The position numbers and the translations under genes are program-made. A stretch of DNA of 64,000 bases from contig NC_081412.1 in NCBI RefSeq assembly GCF_030272615.1, positions 670,246,852 through 670,310,851 on the forward strand. Direction: 5' to 3'. The DNA is from Cryptomeria japonica (Eukaryota; Streptophyta; Pinopsida; Cupressales; Cupressaceae). Below are positions 1 through 12,599 of the stretch, one piece after another. The notes under the pieces are model-generated. The model was not told the origin of the DNA. It made no database searches and was given only the letters and a program-made list of their open reading frames with translations. Numbering within the stretch: the stretch's first letter is position 1; each line of letters opens with the position of its first letter.

Positions 1-497
1 CTAATTAAAAATCTCAAACACACAATTTGGTTGTTTCTCCAGGGCAACCTGCAAAACCCCAGTTAGAGGTTTGATTTGTTGTCTTTGACCATCGAATCTG
101 CACAAAACATGTTAGTAGTTTGATTTGTAGTATTTTTCATGTGTACGCCAAGATCCTGCACAAATAATTAGTACCAAAATCCAAAGCACAGAAAACAGAA
201 TGCAAAAACACCAAAAATTTCAAGTAAACACTCCATTTTTTACCTCTGTTCTGGACTTTACACAAGCGCAGAACTCATGACACAGGTGCAAGATGTATGA
301 AACAGGCACAAGATGTCACCTACACAAGCGCAAGATGCATGACACAGGCGCAAGATGTCTGACACAAGCGCAGAAGTGTCCAGAATACCCTGCACGGCCC
401 TATTTTGGGTTTTTGACCTGCAAAATCAACATGAAAGCACTCCAAATCACAGTTAAAGGGTTAGAAGGTTAGTATTCACGTCGGGTTCACCAATTAA
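1..497 (-). other. Leader of a gypsy element running off the left edge
   Basis: Read on the minus strand, this follows the LTR at 498-1989 and starts with a primer-binding-site-like sequence, TGGTGAACCCGACGTGAA, at about 492-475. The same sequence follows the 5' LTR of the Tat element at 35758, which supports the assignment. About 260-378 holds a loose tandem array of 18-20-bp units built on GACACAGGCGCAAGATG. No coding region is visible; the body of the element lies beyond base 1. Confidence 0.6.
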
Positions 498-1989
498 TGT
501 ATGCATAGGAAATAGGAAATCATCACAAAACAATGGAAACATATTCATCAATCATTGTCTAATCACGAAAGGCTAGAATGCAATGAATCTATCCTAAACA
601 ACATTCAATAGAGACATGAAATTAAAGCATTCAAAAAAAAGATCATGCAAACCAGATGACGATTTGGATGCTTCTTCCATGCGGCTCCATTGTTCTTCTT
701 TCCTCTTCAAATGAATTTGTGGATCTCACCTACAAGTGCACATACAATTGAAAGCAAGATTGACATTGATGAAAAGCTCAAGAGTACTAGAAGCATAAAT
801 TCGATAGTCTGATAGGGATTCAGGATTAAGGGCTTTGATTGAAGAAAATCATCCAATTTATAGAAGAATTGGATAAATGACAAGATTAGCATGATAGTGA
901 TTCGAATAGAAATTCAAATCAAGAATAGCAAGATTATGACATGTCTATGACAAATTGCTATGCAAGGATTTATGACAATTTATGACAAATTCTATGACAA
1001 ATTTCTATGTCAAGAATTTATGACAATATTTTGAAATAGAAATAGACATTTAGGAGAAATTAGAAAATTAAATTGGAAATAATGACTTGGAAATTAGTAA
1101 ATTGATGAAAAATAGGTAAATTAATTAATAATTTCTCATTTATTAATTAATTCACAAAAGAGGAATAATTAGCCAATTAAATGAACATTTAATTGCAATG
1201 AGAAGACTTAGGATAAATAAATAATTTATTAATCCTAGAGAGAGAAATGACAAATTAGGTTAAATGATTAAATCATGAAACCCTAAAGAGATGGATTAGC
1301 AATGCGAGGATGACAATTAGGTCCTGATTGAAGACAATTAATGTCGATCATGATTTTGAATTGACCAATGTGATAAATGATTTGATTGATAAATGTGCCA
1401 ATTGACGAGGAACAATGACAAATTGCTCCAAATTGACATAATCGAGACAGATAATGATCGATAGCGAAACGATCGCAAAATGACAAAATCGACAAAAGGA
1501 TGAGGATCGATGATAAAATAAATTTGCACGACGACAAGATTGAAAATGACCACAACCGATGACAAATCAATCGCAAAATGACAAGAAGGAACAAGACAAT
1601 GATCGATTGACAAATCGATCACATGATGACAAGATTGAAAAGAGGACAAAACCCTAATTAGGATTGACGATGCCCAAAATGATAAGATTGATGAGAGGAC
1701 AAAACCCTAATTAGGATTGACGATGTCCAAAATGATGACAAATAAGCATGCTCATTGATGCAACAAGATAAAATCGATCAAAATCATGACTGGATAATGT
1801 TGTCGACAAGACCAAATTCGAGGACGAGATGATTGAAGAATATAGAAGAATGACTTGATATTCACAAATGATAAAGACCAAGTGCGTGACATAGGAGAAA
1901 TGTTAATGTGACGCAAAAACCTAAAATGAGGCAATGCGCAAATGTTAAAGTATGATTCCGCAAGCGTTGACCATTTTTAGGTGTCTACA
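498..1989 (-). repeat. 5' LTR of a minus-strand gypsy element
   Basis: On the minus strand the segment begins TGTAGACACC at 1989 and ends in CA at 499-498, immediately before the primer-binding-like sequence. Length is about 1.49 kb. The TGTAGACAC start is shared with the LTRs at 53215 and 61859. The middle (about 1280-1750) is low-complexity, rich in GACAAAT/GATCGA words, and holds a direct duplication of period 53 at 1642-1740. Candidate target duplication on the right is ATACT (1990-1994); the other flank is outside the window. Open frames in it are repeat artefacts. Confidence 0.6.
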
Positions 1990-2175
1990 ATACTATATTG
2001 TTTTGAAGTGTATGATGTGTCAGTTATAGGACCCAACAAAGTAAGTTTGGCTTTGCTTCTTGTGATAACATGAGTGGGTTCTTTTTGTTGTTTCTATTTT
2101 ACCACAATCACATTAACCATGTTATCATAAGTATCAGCATAGTTCACTTGTGTTTTACCCTTGCCATTTTGCATT

Positions 2176-2278
2176 GTTAAAACATGTCATCCAAGATTTG
2201 ATTGACAATTGCTAATGATTCACCCTTCTCATAGTTATTATGCCATTGTCAATCAAATCTTGGATGACATGTTTTAAC
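2176..2278. repeat. 34-bp perfect inverted repeat at the gag end
   Basis: Positions 2176-2209 and 2245-2278 are exact reverse complements, separated by 35 bases. The right arm, read on the minus strand, is gag coding sequence just after the zinc knuckle (residues LKHVIQDLIDNG). The equivalent LKIYIQDLIDRG stands in the gag at 60070-60120. The left arm is therefore an inverted duplicate of a piece of gag, probably formed at a rearrangement breakpoint. Confidence 0.9.
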
Positions 2279-3785
2279 TACTGACAATCATCTGTTTGGT
2301 GTCCTTTGTTTTGATGAAAATCACAATAATGGTTGTCATTCCACCAAGCAGGTTTTACCTTGGGTTCAAAGTTTCTTGCTTCTAGGAACGAAATCAACTT
2401 GTTTGCAAGAAGTGTCTTTAGTGCTGACCCAAGTGGTTCACCAATGTTGGTAAATTTTCTATGAAAGAAATTATTGAAAGATGATTTGTTTTTATTGTTA
2501 TCTTGTTGACCCGCTGCTATGTGATTTGATAAATTGAAAACTGGTTTCTTTAGTTTCACATTATTATTATCCACTATCCCATCATTGATGATGTTTCAAT
2601 TTTTGTTCTAAAAATTGGCCTTATCATTGTTGTTATATGTTGTTGGGAGGAGGATTAACTCCTTCTTTGTATATCTTCAACTCTCCTTTCTTGACCATAG
2701 CTTCCTCAATCCTGATTCCATTATCAATCATCTTTTTGAAACTTGGATCACGTTGCAGTTTTAGGTTATAACTCATTTGTTCATTTAGATTGTCAATGAA
2801 TATGTCCATCTTTTCATATTCTGGCACCGTATGAGGATATCATGCAGCTAATCATCTCAACCTTTGTAGAAATGTCATGAAAGGTTCTCCAGTCTTTTTC
2901 TTTGTGTTACAGAAGTCTAACATTGTGATCTCATATTGTATGTTGTACGGATATTGTGAAACAAATTTGTCCACTAATTCTGCAAATGATCTAATTCCAG
3001 GTGGAAGTTTTGAGAACCATTCCATAGCTTGTCCACTTAAGCTCTTTGGAAATAACCTTATTAAGTATGTGTCTTCATGTGTGAATTCCATGCTCATCAT
3101 GCAAAATTCTCTTATATGATCTTGGGGAACAGTTATTCCATTATATTTGTCATATCTAGGAGTTTCACAATTTGGAGGAAAAGGTATCATGTTGAGACTT
3201 TTGTCAAATGGATAAGGACAGATTTCCTAAAGTGAATACTTCTTAGAAGTTCCCCTTTGTATATCTTAAATTTGCATTTGAAGAGCTTGTATCTATTGCG
3301 TGAGAGCTAAGAGATGATTCTCGACATGATTTCTCCTTGTATCATCACGATCCCTTCTTGTGTCATCATTAGGTCTTAGTGTGTACTCATTGGTTCTTCA
3401 TGTGTCCTCCTGAGTTCTTGTATCATCAAGAATTGTTGTGTCATCCTTTTTGCGATTGATATTTTCTTCATTTTATTCATTATCACTGTAAGTGTCACTT
3501 GATCCCCCTCCTTTGTCTTAGATTATTTACATCAAAATCTTGGGGAAGTTTAGCACTAGATTTTGCTAACATTAGGAAGTATTTTTAATTTTTGCCCTTC
3601 AATATTTTCTCCATGAATTTATCAAATTTAGGATCTTGTTTGATTTCCCTGATGTGTTGATCAATTACCTCTCCTTTTTGTATTTCATTTCCTTGTGTCA
3701 TCTCTTCATGATCTTTTTCCATTTCAAGTGTTTCTATTTCTATTTCTTTGATCTTTCATCTCTGAGCCTTGGTTAAAACATGCAT
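2210..3785 (-). pseudogene. gag: Ty3/gypsy (Tat-like) gag remnant
   Basis: Decayed capsid gene. The probable start is ATG at 3785-3783. It is followed by an N-terminal charged stretch, a region of repeated DDTR words (about 3530-3330), and the capsid core from 3190 (DKYNGITVPQDHIREF, then RLFPKSLSGQAMEWFSKLP), matching the retrotransposon gag family. A CCHC-like knuckle CDFHQNKGHQTDDC lies near 2310-2280. In-frame stops and frame changes break it into at least four pieces (3190-2852, 2827-2633 and 2574-2278 are the open ones). The capsid aligns by eye with the gag at 59135-60206. No protease or polymerase follows; the next sequence is the inverted repeat and then an unrelated LTR. Product when intact: structural protein of the virus-like particle. 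Confidence 0.85.
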
Positions 3786-4286
3786 ACATGTGTTCTGAAT
3801 GTTTTGTGAGGTTTCAATTTTCTATAATGTGTCTCAATAAGTGAACAATTGTTGAGGTAAATATAATATATTAATGAGACATGAAATGGTCATTCAATTA
3901 TTTGCGAGTTTGCAAGTTTTTCGATCTTAGTTTGGAGTGCAATTTTTATTTTTTTTTGATATGACCAAGTTCGATAGGAACGATATATCCTATGATAGAG
4001 AATGAGGTTAATCTGATCAAGCATTGTAGTTTCGTGATAAAGGATGATAGACCCTGATGAAACTATGTTGGAATGATCAGTTTATCAAAGAAAATGTGAC
4101 GATGCACTTTGAGATGTTAGACATTGAACTTGTTAGAGATGAATACTTGAGAACCCTAGTGTGTCTAACTTTGAATCTGGTTTGACAAAAGATAACCTGA
4201 CTGAGTGACCCAATAAGATGACCTAATCCTTGTGTTTGACTGTTTGAGAAATGGGTTGTTTTTGTTTTATGATTTTGGTGTTTTTT
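3786..4286. other. Upstream spacer of the gag remnant
   Basis: AT-rich, no coding signal. It probably belongs to the 5' leader of the gag remnant on the minus strand. Nothing else is recognised. Confidence 0.4.
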
Positions 4287-4496
4287 ACCAGAAATACTGA
4301 CAAAATGACCAAAAACATTGCTATACTGACCATAAACACTCTCATACTAACCAAAAACATTGTCAAACTAACTAGAAACACTGACAAAATTACCATAAAC
4401 CCTTCTATACTGACCAGAAACATTGAAAAAATTACTAGAAAGGTTGCTATAGTGACAAGAAATGTTGACAAATTGACCAAAAACACTGAGGGACAA
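4287..4496. repeat. 21-bp tandem repeat, ten units (array 1)
   Basis: Ten consecutive 21-base units of the type ACCAGAAACATTGACAAAATT, diverged but without length change. Because 21 is a multiple of three, all frames stay open and give artefactual heptad-repeat peptides on both strands. Confidence 0.9.
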
Positions 4497-4683
4497 ATGA
4501 GAAACGGTATTCTGCAATGCAGTGACTCTGAATTTGAGAACAATGATGGTTAGACTCAACAAATTGAGTATTTGAACTTAGGAGATTGTTATTCATACCC
4601 AAATTTTTTATTTGAAGACTCAGACAACTGATGTTTAGACCTAGCAAGTGCAAATTGAGAGATCTAGTGTTGAAATATGAGCA

Positions 4684-4935
4684 AGTTGACATTTAAACAA
4701 AAAGAGCTATAGTTTAGACCAAGAAAGCTGACATTTGGACTAGAAGAGCTGACATTTAGACCAGGAGAGCTATTGTTTAGACCAGGAAAGTTGACGTTTA
4801 GATCGAGAGAACTGACATTTAGACCAAGAGATTTGTTGTTTGAACCAAGAAAGTTGTTGTTTAGACTAGTAAAGTTGTTGTTTAGACCAAGAGAGATTTT
4901 GTTTGAATTAAGAACTCTAAGGTTTAAAATAATGA
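4684..4935. repeat. 21-bp tandem repeat, about twelve units (array 2)
   Basis: Twelve 21-base units of the type AGCTGACATTTAGACCAAGAG, same period as array 1 but a different consensus. Degenerate copies extend back to about 4626 and forward to about 5050. An apparent arginine/leucine-rich heptad peptide on the plus strand is only the repeat translated. Confidence 0.9.
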
Positions 4936-5049
4936 TGTTGGAACTTAGACAATGGTTGTTTTGACTCTAAGAGTTGTTGTGTAGACTGAGAAAATTTATG
5001 TTTATAACCTAGCAAGCTCAACCTTGAAGAGTTAATGTTGAAATATGAG

Positions 5050-5925
5050 AAAGCTAACGGCTAAGTACACAAAGATGGTGGTCAAAAAGGGGGGTATAAG
5101 TGGACACTTTTTTTAAAAAATTAGGTGAACTTGAACTTGGAGGCAAAATTTGAAAGTCATCCACTCAAGATATGAAGATAATCAGAGAACAAATATTATA
5201 GTACGTTGAATCTAGTTTCCAAACTACTAAAATTTTTCAAAATTGGATAAGATTAAGGGGGTCAAATCCTTCCCACACAAAAAATAGACCCTGATTTTTT
5301 CTAAAAAACATAACATAGTGTTTGACATACGCATCAAAAAAGTCATAGTTATATTTAGTATTTTGACAAATCCTTTGACAGAAAGATAGTTAAGAGTAGG
5401 CAATAGAAGATGTGTATTATTTGTAATTTTTTGTTGAGTACTTTTTTTTATGATTTTTCCAATCAAGCACATCCTAAAAATTAGGTAATTGTTCGTGTGT
5501 GAAGCATAAGTTGCACTAAACACATCGAAAATACAATTTTTTTTTTAAATTGTAAATAATCAAGTGCTCTAATATAATATATAAAGTTTTTAAAATTTTG
5601 ATATGTATATCAAAATTTCTTAAAAAAATGGTGCACATATGTCTATGAGAACTATGGAGACACTAGTAAAAGAAATTGAATAATAATATGTTATTGTTGT
5701 TCAAATTTTAAAAAAATTATATGGTTAGAAAGCTCAGAAGATGGGTGAAAATATGGTAGCAATTTTAGAAATACCCACTTGATGAAGTGTAAACCTAATG
5801 ATGAAAAAATCAATAAACCAAGTTGATAAAATAAAACACGTCAAAAATGAGGGAAATGGAGGGAAATCAAACTTCCAAACCGTAGCTTTGTCATCCAAGC
5901 CTATTTCCAAGCCTAAATAGTCAAA
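5050..5925. other. AT-rich spacer
   Basis: No gene, repeat or element boundary recognised. Short open frames here show no family resemblance. Confidence 0.5.
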
Positions 5926-6099
5926 AGCACGTATGGGGTACTTATGGTATAAAAAGTGCATACGGGGTACTTATGGTGTAAGAAGCACCTAAGCACTATG
6001 TTTACTATAAATAGTGCATACATGCTATGTTTACTATAAACACCACGTACGTGCTATGTTTACTATAAATAGCGTGTACGCGCTACATTTGTTTAAATT
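5926..6099. repeat. 29-bp minisatellite, six units
   Basis: Units start at 5926, 5955, 5984, 6013, 6042 and 6071, each beginning near AGCACGTA and ending in TACTATAAAT or a variant. The short palindrome CACGTACGTG occurs inside. A single related unit (ACAAATAGCACGTAC) reappears near 17910-17930 beside another CT tract. Confidence 0.85.
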
Positions 6100-6109
6100 T
6101 TGGGTGTGT

Positions 6110-6272
6110 CTATAATATGATATTGTATATATAATATGTGTATATACATATAATATATAATTTTTATACATAATATATAATATTTATATATATATATATA
6201 TATGTATATTATTATATATAATATATTAAGTATATATACACACACACATATAAGTGTATTGTCTCAAGGTGC

Positions 6273-6303
<31 letters not shown>

Positions 6304-6325
6304 TCTCTCCCTCCCTCCATCCATA
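6110..6325. repeat. TA-rich and CT microsatellites
   Basis: TA/ATATAT tract with a short CA run (about 6120-6250), followed by a CT dinucleotide run (about 6272-6302) that grades into CCCTCCCTCC. Confidence 0.9.
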
Positions 6326-6562
6326 CCCCACCGCAACTGTCTCTACACTTCTATAGAAGTAAGTGAATTTATTTCTTGTCTGCAACTTCCTCTTTGATTT
6401 TTTACATGTATGCTCTCTTACGAAAATTTACTGATGGATTTGTGTGTGTAGATTGAATAGGAGGAAGAAGGGTTTGAAATTGAACCATGGGTGCATTATC
6501 GTGACAAACAAGAAAACCTGCAGCAATATTCTTCTCGAATGTGTTTTTAATGAGTAGAGAAG

Positions 6563-6895
6563 ATGTGGAAAATAGTGTCAACAAAGAAAAATGATGAGTC
6601 AAAGTACCTGCAATATGTTTTACAGAAGGAAATAACTGATAGGAAGAGAAAGAGGGAGCGTAACACAGATGATGTCCTGGAGAATGATAGTGGTGGGTAT
6701 GCGAGAGTTGCCATGCTACTACACAACACCTATCACCTAAAGAAATTAAAGTTTGTCATTAGCATGGGAGTGGTAGTATATGATGATCCTCACTTGTCAA
6801 AAGGCTTCGAAGGGTACAAACCCATGAAAGAAATCAAGTGTGTAATTCCTATAGTCATAATCGAGATCATTCCTATAACCTTGCAAGTTCAATAG
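6563..6895 (+). CDS. Hypothetical 110-residue open frame
   Basis: Opens at ATG 6563 and ends at TAG after residue 110. Composition is mixed rather than repetitive. There is a basic run RKRKRERN near residues 28-35, then a segment containing GGYARVAMLLHNTYHLKK. I recognise no domain. It lies between a CT microsatellite and the CATATG repeat array, with no obvious splice partners. It may be a remnant exon or chance. Confidence 0.2.
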   Translation: MWKIVSTKKNDESKYLQYVLQKEITDRKRKRERNTDDVLENDSGGYARVAMLLHNTYHLKKLKFVISMGVVVYDDPHLSKGFEGYKPMKEIKCVIPIVIIEIIPITLQVQ

Positions 6896-7079
6896 CATCA
6901 TATGTTTTAGAAAGGTAGTACTCTTAGCGTTTGGTCAAGCTCTTACACTTTATTTTTAGTGAAGCATCATTGTTTGTTTTCTTTGAGCCTCCCTTATGCT
7001 GATAATGGTCTAGCTTAGCTATATCAAAACTAAACTATCGATGTTCTATTGTATGATGTTCTATTCATAACTTTAAATA

Positions 7080-7156
7080 ATATATCATTTTATGAGCCCA
7101 CCATATGACCCCTTAGGTGTCATTAGAGGTCATATTGTTTCCTAAGAAGTCATATG
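7080..7156. repeat. Left fragment of the CATATG/CCCCTTAGG array
   Basis: Contains ACCATATGACCCCTTAGG and partial copies. It is the left part of the array that continues at 15096-15127 and 16543-17230. The last five bases, ATATG (7152-7156), are the left target-site duplication of element B. Confidence 0.8.
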
Positions 7157-8310
7157 TGTTAGGCCCAATATGGAAAGCTAATGTACTAAGAGGGGAGGGG
7201 TGAATCAGTACTTCAAAACTTTTCTTCAACAATAACTTTAATGTTAAGCATAAACCAAAAACTGCTGAAGCAGAATATAAAGCTAAAACAAATAAATAAC
7301 AATTATACATGATTCACTTCCATAACTCATATTTTGGTTACGCAGAAACTCTTGGTTAGAGAGAAAAACTACAGTGGGGATGGCACCCACAAATTCACTA
7401 CTGCAATAATAAAGGTTGCATGGTTAGAGCTACATGTTCAGCTATTTCTGATAGCTTACCTTGTTAGGAGTATCAAGATCATTAGATCTACCTTGCTAAA
7501 GGATTTTACAACACTTATTCTAAATGTTTCACCTACTTAAAGGATTTACAATTTATAGACTTTGTTAGAGTCTTTTACCCTGTTAAAGGTTTCTCTTACA
7601 ACTCAAAATATTACAATCAATATTACAAATATCTACAACTTCACATCTGAAATGTTATAGCAGATTCTATGTGCTCAAAATGAGATTACCTTGCTTATAG
7701 CATACCTCAGTAACCCATAAAGTAACTCGATAAACCCTTATGTTTACTTTGTTCCTTGACTGTTCTTTGAAATCCTTCTCAATGACCTCTATGTCTCTAA
7801 TAGTCACAATACTCAATGCTTCCTTATGTCTTGCTTCACACACATACATCTGATCCTTAATTCATGCTGTATAAATAGATCTCTTATGATGGTGATCTTG
7901 TTCATTGCTTTGATCTTACAAACATGATTCATTAAATGAATAACCATACAAAATATTTCATTGGTTAGATGACCTCAAAATCATACAAAATCCTATGGTG
8001 CAATTTCCAATGTGATAACGGTTTCCTGTTTCCTCGATCTTGTAACATGTTTCCCATGTGTGTCTAGGTTCAATGAATCTGGTAACATGTTTCACTTGGT
8101 GTGTGTTAACTCGGTATATCATTTTTGCTGCTCGGTAGACATAGAGTGTTACTCGGTAGATAGCTCGGTGTATACTAGGCTCTGTGACTACTTTCTGTTA
8201 TAACCGACTTCTCTGTGCTTACCGACTAAATATTTCGATAGTATTAACTGACTAGAGTGTATAGAATGACTTTGAACATAAAACTAATGACAACTTAGTG
8301 AATAGTAACA
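7157..8310 (-). repeat. 3' LTR of element B
   Basis: 1,154 bp, TG...CA on the plus strand (TGTTAGGCCC...TAACA). It matches 13940-15095 nearly throughout with scattered substitutions. The U5-side hairpin motif lies at 7183-7211: GTACTAA, a G-rich loop, then TCAGTAC. Confidence 0.95.
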
Positions 8311-8655
8311 ATCTCTCCTTTTGACATTAGTTGAGATGTTTGTCAAAACTCCTTTCAAAGTCATAACTCAAAAATCTATATACTTGCAAAATTTTGACTA
8401 AACTGACAGTATATACAATTGTCAATAAAATAGAATACTCAAGTATACTCCCCTTATCAATATATTGTACAAAATTTTGATTATGCATGTGTTGTGATCA
8501 ATATTCTATATTCCCTACTTGGTTCTTTGTTCGGTGATCACTACTAGGTTAACTGTTGCTCGGTACACTGCTCCCCCTGTCAAAATTACCTGTATACTTG
8601 AATATGTTGATCTTCTTATATACATTATACTCCCCCTTTTTGACAAACATCAAGA
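8311..8655 (-). promoter_or_regulatory. Serial polypurine tracts of element B
   Basis: On the minus strand the LTR is preceded by GTCAAAAGGAGAGAT ending at 8311, the expected plus-strand primer. Three further pyrimidine-rich copies are seen on the plus strand: CTCCCCTTATCAA (about 8449), GCTCCCCCTGTCAA (about 8569) and ACTCCCCCTTTTTGAC (about 8629). Repeated polypurine tracts are a described hallmark of Sirevirus Copia elements; the link here is inferred. Confidence 0.65.
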
Positions 8656-11600
8656 CTAGTTACCATTCGGTGGACGCAACTGGTCAAAAATGGATTTGTA
8701 CTTTGTTCTGGCATCGGTGAGGGTAGTAGAGAGGGCAATCTTGACACTATCCATGAGTGTGTTCTGAGTTGTAATGTCAACTAACTGTGAAATTAGTCCA
8801 TCTAAGGTGCATCCCTCTAGCTGAATGGATAGGGCGGTAGCCTTGTTGATTTGTTCTTGGACTGAGGACAAATGTGGAATGAATAATTTTTGAAGGGTCA
8901 TAATATCCATCTGTATTTGGTGCTCTTCATTCCTAAGTTCCAATTATTGAGCCATGAGATTTTGTAGCTTGGTATGGTAATTGTGAATAGAATTTGGTTC
9001 TGTGGTCAACTGATTGAATAGATCAGTGATCTTTTTCTCAATCACTTCTGTTTTATTCTTGATGTCCTTAATAAATAAAGAAAATGTACAGAGTTTCTGA
9101 AATAATGAAAGAATGTGCTTGAGTTGAGGGGACAACTCAACAATAAATTTGACAAGTTTAACTTTGCCAATAGCAATAGCATTTTCTACTTCTTCAATCA
9201 TTTTTGTAGTGAGCTCTTTATCCTTTAATTTGCTCAAATATTTAGATGCATCTACTCCGGATGTCTCTATCTTAGTTAGGAGTTCATCCAGTTGAACATG
9301 GATGGCTGCATCTTGTGTCACTATAGCTTCAGGTAGCATTTCGGTTAAGAGTGCCTTCACCTTCTGAAGTACTCTATTTTTCTTTTGAATAGCCATTTGC
9401 TTCTCCTGCTCTACTTTGGCCTTGCATAGTTCATCGAAGTCAATGAGTGCTTGCCCTTTTAATTTGGAGATGTCTACATTCGGCAACACTATTGGTTTTG
9501 ACAAATCTAATTTGAAACTATGCTTTTTCATTTTATTTTCTTCAGCTTTCACCGATTGAACTAAGACAATGGCTTGGGAGGCTTGTTGACCCTCGGTAGG
9601 TTGCTTGGTAGAGGCAACACTTTTGTCAATTTCTTGAACCTCTGATGTAGCCTTCGGTGAATCCTTGCCTGGTGTCTCAGTTGTAACATTTTTCAGCACT
9701 AGAAGGTGCTTGTGAAGTCTATTCCCCAGTGGCCTGAGAAGTAGCTTCTCCTTCTGCAGACTTGTGACCCTTTGTTCCTTGTTCAGTATCCTAAGGTCCC
9801 TCGGTTGAAATAGGCTGAGTGATCGGAGGATTAGGCTAAACTTGTTGCAAGACTGACTCACTTGAAACTAGTTGGGCATAAGCATTCCCTTCTATCATTT
9901 CCTATTCTTGTGCCTCAATGTCCATGATATCCTCATCAGTTTGTATAGTGTCAGCAGGGTCTTGCTCAGTGATATCAGGATCTTGCTTGATGACATCAAC
10001 TATTTCAACTTCAACTTGTTCACCAGCATTCATGATTTGAAAGATTTCCTGCCACTTTTCTTTGGTCTCATTTTCTACATCCAGATAAAGGCCATTCATC
10101 AATTTCAAGGCTCTTTGCTTGACAAGAAATTTTGCCTGGTGGGATTTTAGATGTTCATTTATTTCATCTACCAACATGTCTAAGAAGAGATGTACAAGAC
10201 TTCTTTCTCTCATCTATTTCTCCAAGTCCATTGCATACTTCCACCTATTATCAATATGTATATATAATTCTTTTGGAATAGAATTAGATACTTCCAATGG
10301 GACCAATCAAAATTTCAGAAGTGTGTAGATGAAAGCTTCTTCTATTTGTCTCTTTTCATCATTATTCCTGGATTCATACTTGACATATCTAAATGCTCCA
10401 AATCCACCATATTGTTTTAGATTTGCACAGAAATTATCTACGCTATGTACATCTTCTTGTTTGCTCTTAACAATCTGAAACTTACTTGCATCTTCAGATT
10501 CAATGTCGCTGGACTCTTTAGCCAAAATGAGTCTCTGAGTAGACTTCTTATAAGTCTTTGTTACCTTAGGCATTGCAACATTCTTCTCTTTCTTGCTTGG
10601 TGACACTACATGTGATCTTGTGTTTGGTCTCTTCATAGGTGGAGTCGGTGATACCTGTTTCTTTCTTTTCAAGACTTTCCCTTTAGGCAATTTGGTGCTC
10701 AATGTAATAGCTGCCTCTTGGGCTTCAAATTCTTCCTCGGTGGTGACTAGAGTGCCCTTGATAGGTGTGGAGGAAGAACCTTCTCCAAATTTCTCCGTTA
10801 ATGCCTTAATCATTTTTGTTGCCTTCCTTGTAGCCTTGGGTACTACAATGCTCATCTTAACTTTCTCTTTAACTTCTTCATATGTACTATATCTTAGCTT
10901 GGTAACATGCCTTGGAAATGTAAGAAAAGCATCTATCTATTGTTGTGTAATGTCAAAATAAATCTCATAACCCATAGGTGGCAAAGATTGAGTTCTCGGT
11001 TCCACGTCATTGACATAGCAGTAGTCGGTGTCTACTTCAAAGCATATATCATCCTTGTACTTCTCTACCAGCTGGAGTGGAATTCTATACCTGTTATGCA
11101 TCTTTTCTTGCAACTTGCTGAAATAATCATCCATAATCTCATTAAAATTATCACCTAGCTTCTTGATGAAGTCATTGATTTGATGGGTGATTGGTCTATG
11201 TAGCTCCCAAACTACTTTACTGACTGATGGAAAGAATTTCTCAAAATAGAAAAACATGCATACCAAAAGTGATCCAAACTTCAGTGTGTTTGCCGAGTTG
11301 TTCTTTTTTGGCTTCCTTATGATATTGAGATTCTCAAACAGGCTTTTCAATAATACTTCACATAAATCAATTTTCATGCCTTTCTTCACAATTTTATATG
11401 CTAGATCGATAGCTGCACAGGGTACACTGTTTTCCCTTGCCGATTGGAAGAAACAATAACCTATAACTCTAATTGCAAATTTCAGCTCTGCATCTGTGAC
11501 ATTGTTCAGTTTTAGACCTCTACAATCAGATTCTACTCTGGTTAAACTAATCAATTCCTTCTGTGATATCATTTTTTGAGCTCAGGCATGATCAAAAATA

Positions 11601-12043
11601 GGATACCTGGTGATCAAGTGGATGATTTCCTTGGTGATCTTAAATGGTTGCTCTTCTAACCACATGAAGTTATCATGAACTCTGCTCAAAACAAATTTAA
11701 CCCACTAGGGTTTGAAGACTCATGGGTAGGTTATGGCTTCGGTCAATCCTTTGACTTTAATGTGTTCATACTTGTTATCCAGTTTCCCATCAGTACACAA
11801 TTCATCATATGTGTCCTTGATCTCAACATGACCTAGTTCCTCAACCCAACACTTAGTGAAGAATCTAACATCCTCAACTAACAAAACCCTATTTAGAATG
11901 AGTGAAAATGCAGTTTTATCATCCAGTTCAGATGCTACTTTGGGAGTGAGAGAGTATTTTAGTGAGGGCTTTTCAATGTTCTCAACAACAACGGGCTTTT
12001 GGATCTTAGGTGCCATTGCAGATTTCGGATAAACACTAAACAA
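8656..12043 (-). pseudogene. ORF2 of element B, conserved unknown protein
   Basis: Second gene of element B, broken into open blocks 12043-11720, 11572-10937, 10855-10307, 10213-9902, 9861-8944 and 8943-8656. Order of parts: an N-terminal block (LTPKVASELDDKTAF, then KCWVEELGHVEIKDTYDELC); a core with KIDLCEVLLKSLFENL, FGSLLVCMFFYF and RIPLQLVEKYKDDICFEV; a basic Ser/Pro linker (VSPTPPMKRPNTRS) that could be a nuclear signal; a helical block with KEKWQEIF; and a long charged, coiled-coil-prone C terminus. Each part has a counterpart in order in element A (23384 onward). I recognise no known enzyme or envelope domain. Function unknown; conservation in two diverged elements argues that it matters for the element. 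Confidence 0.75.
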
Positions 12044-12599
12044 AAGATCCTTTGGGTTTGAAGACTTTCAAATAGCAGATGCTTTCTACTTAGCAAATAA
12101 TAACAACATGATATGATCAGTAAACTAGCTTGACAATGTGTTGTGATTGGAGTAAATACCTTAAATTTTGCTTCGAAAGAGATTTGATCACCTTGAATCG
12201 CTTTTCTCTGCTCTTTGAAAACTTGGTAAGTGTAAAATGACTATGTAAAAGCTTTAAGTACACAATTTTACCTCATCGGGCCCTGTGCGGTTAGGTAAGA
12301 AAACATTAAATGCACTCGGTACCGCTTCCTTTTTATGCTTGTACCGAGTAGCCAGTCTTTCCCTTATTTACCAACTAAACAGGCTTCCTGCATTTACCGA
12401 CTAGACTAGTGCTTCAAAAGACTTGATAAAATTTCAAATTTCCTAATGCATCTTTAGCTATGCAGATTTTGAATTAAGTACATTATAAAATATGGGAACT
12501 GTTAAGATTTAACCTTGAGAGAATGCAGTCCCTTCATACCTTTATCGATTAATTTGGAATAGATGCACCTAACTCGATAGGTAAGGTTCTTTTTTCATT

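Noticed and set aside
4251..4964. Heptad-repeat peptides on both strands
   Set aside because: 21-bp tandem repeats keep every frame open; no start context, no family resemblance.
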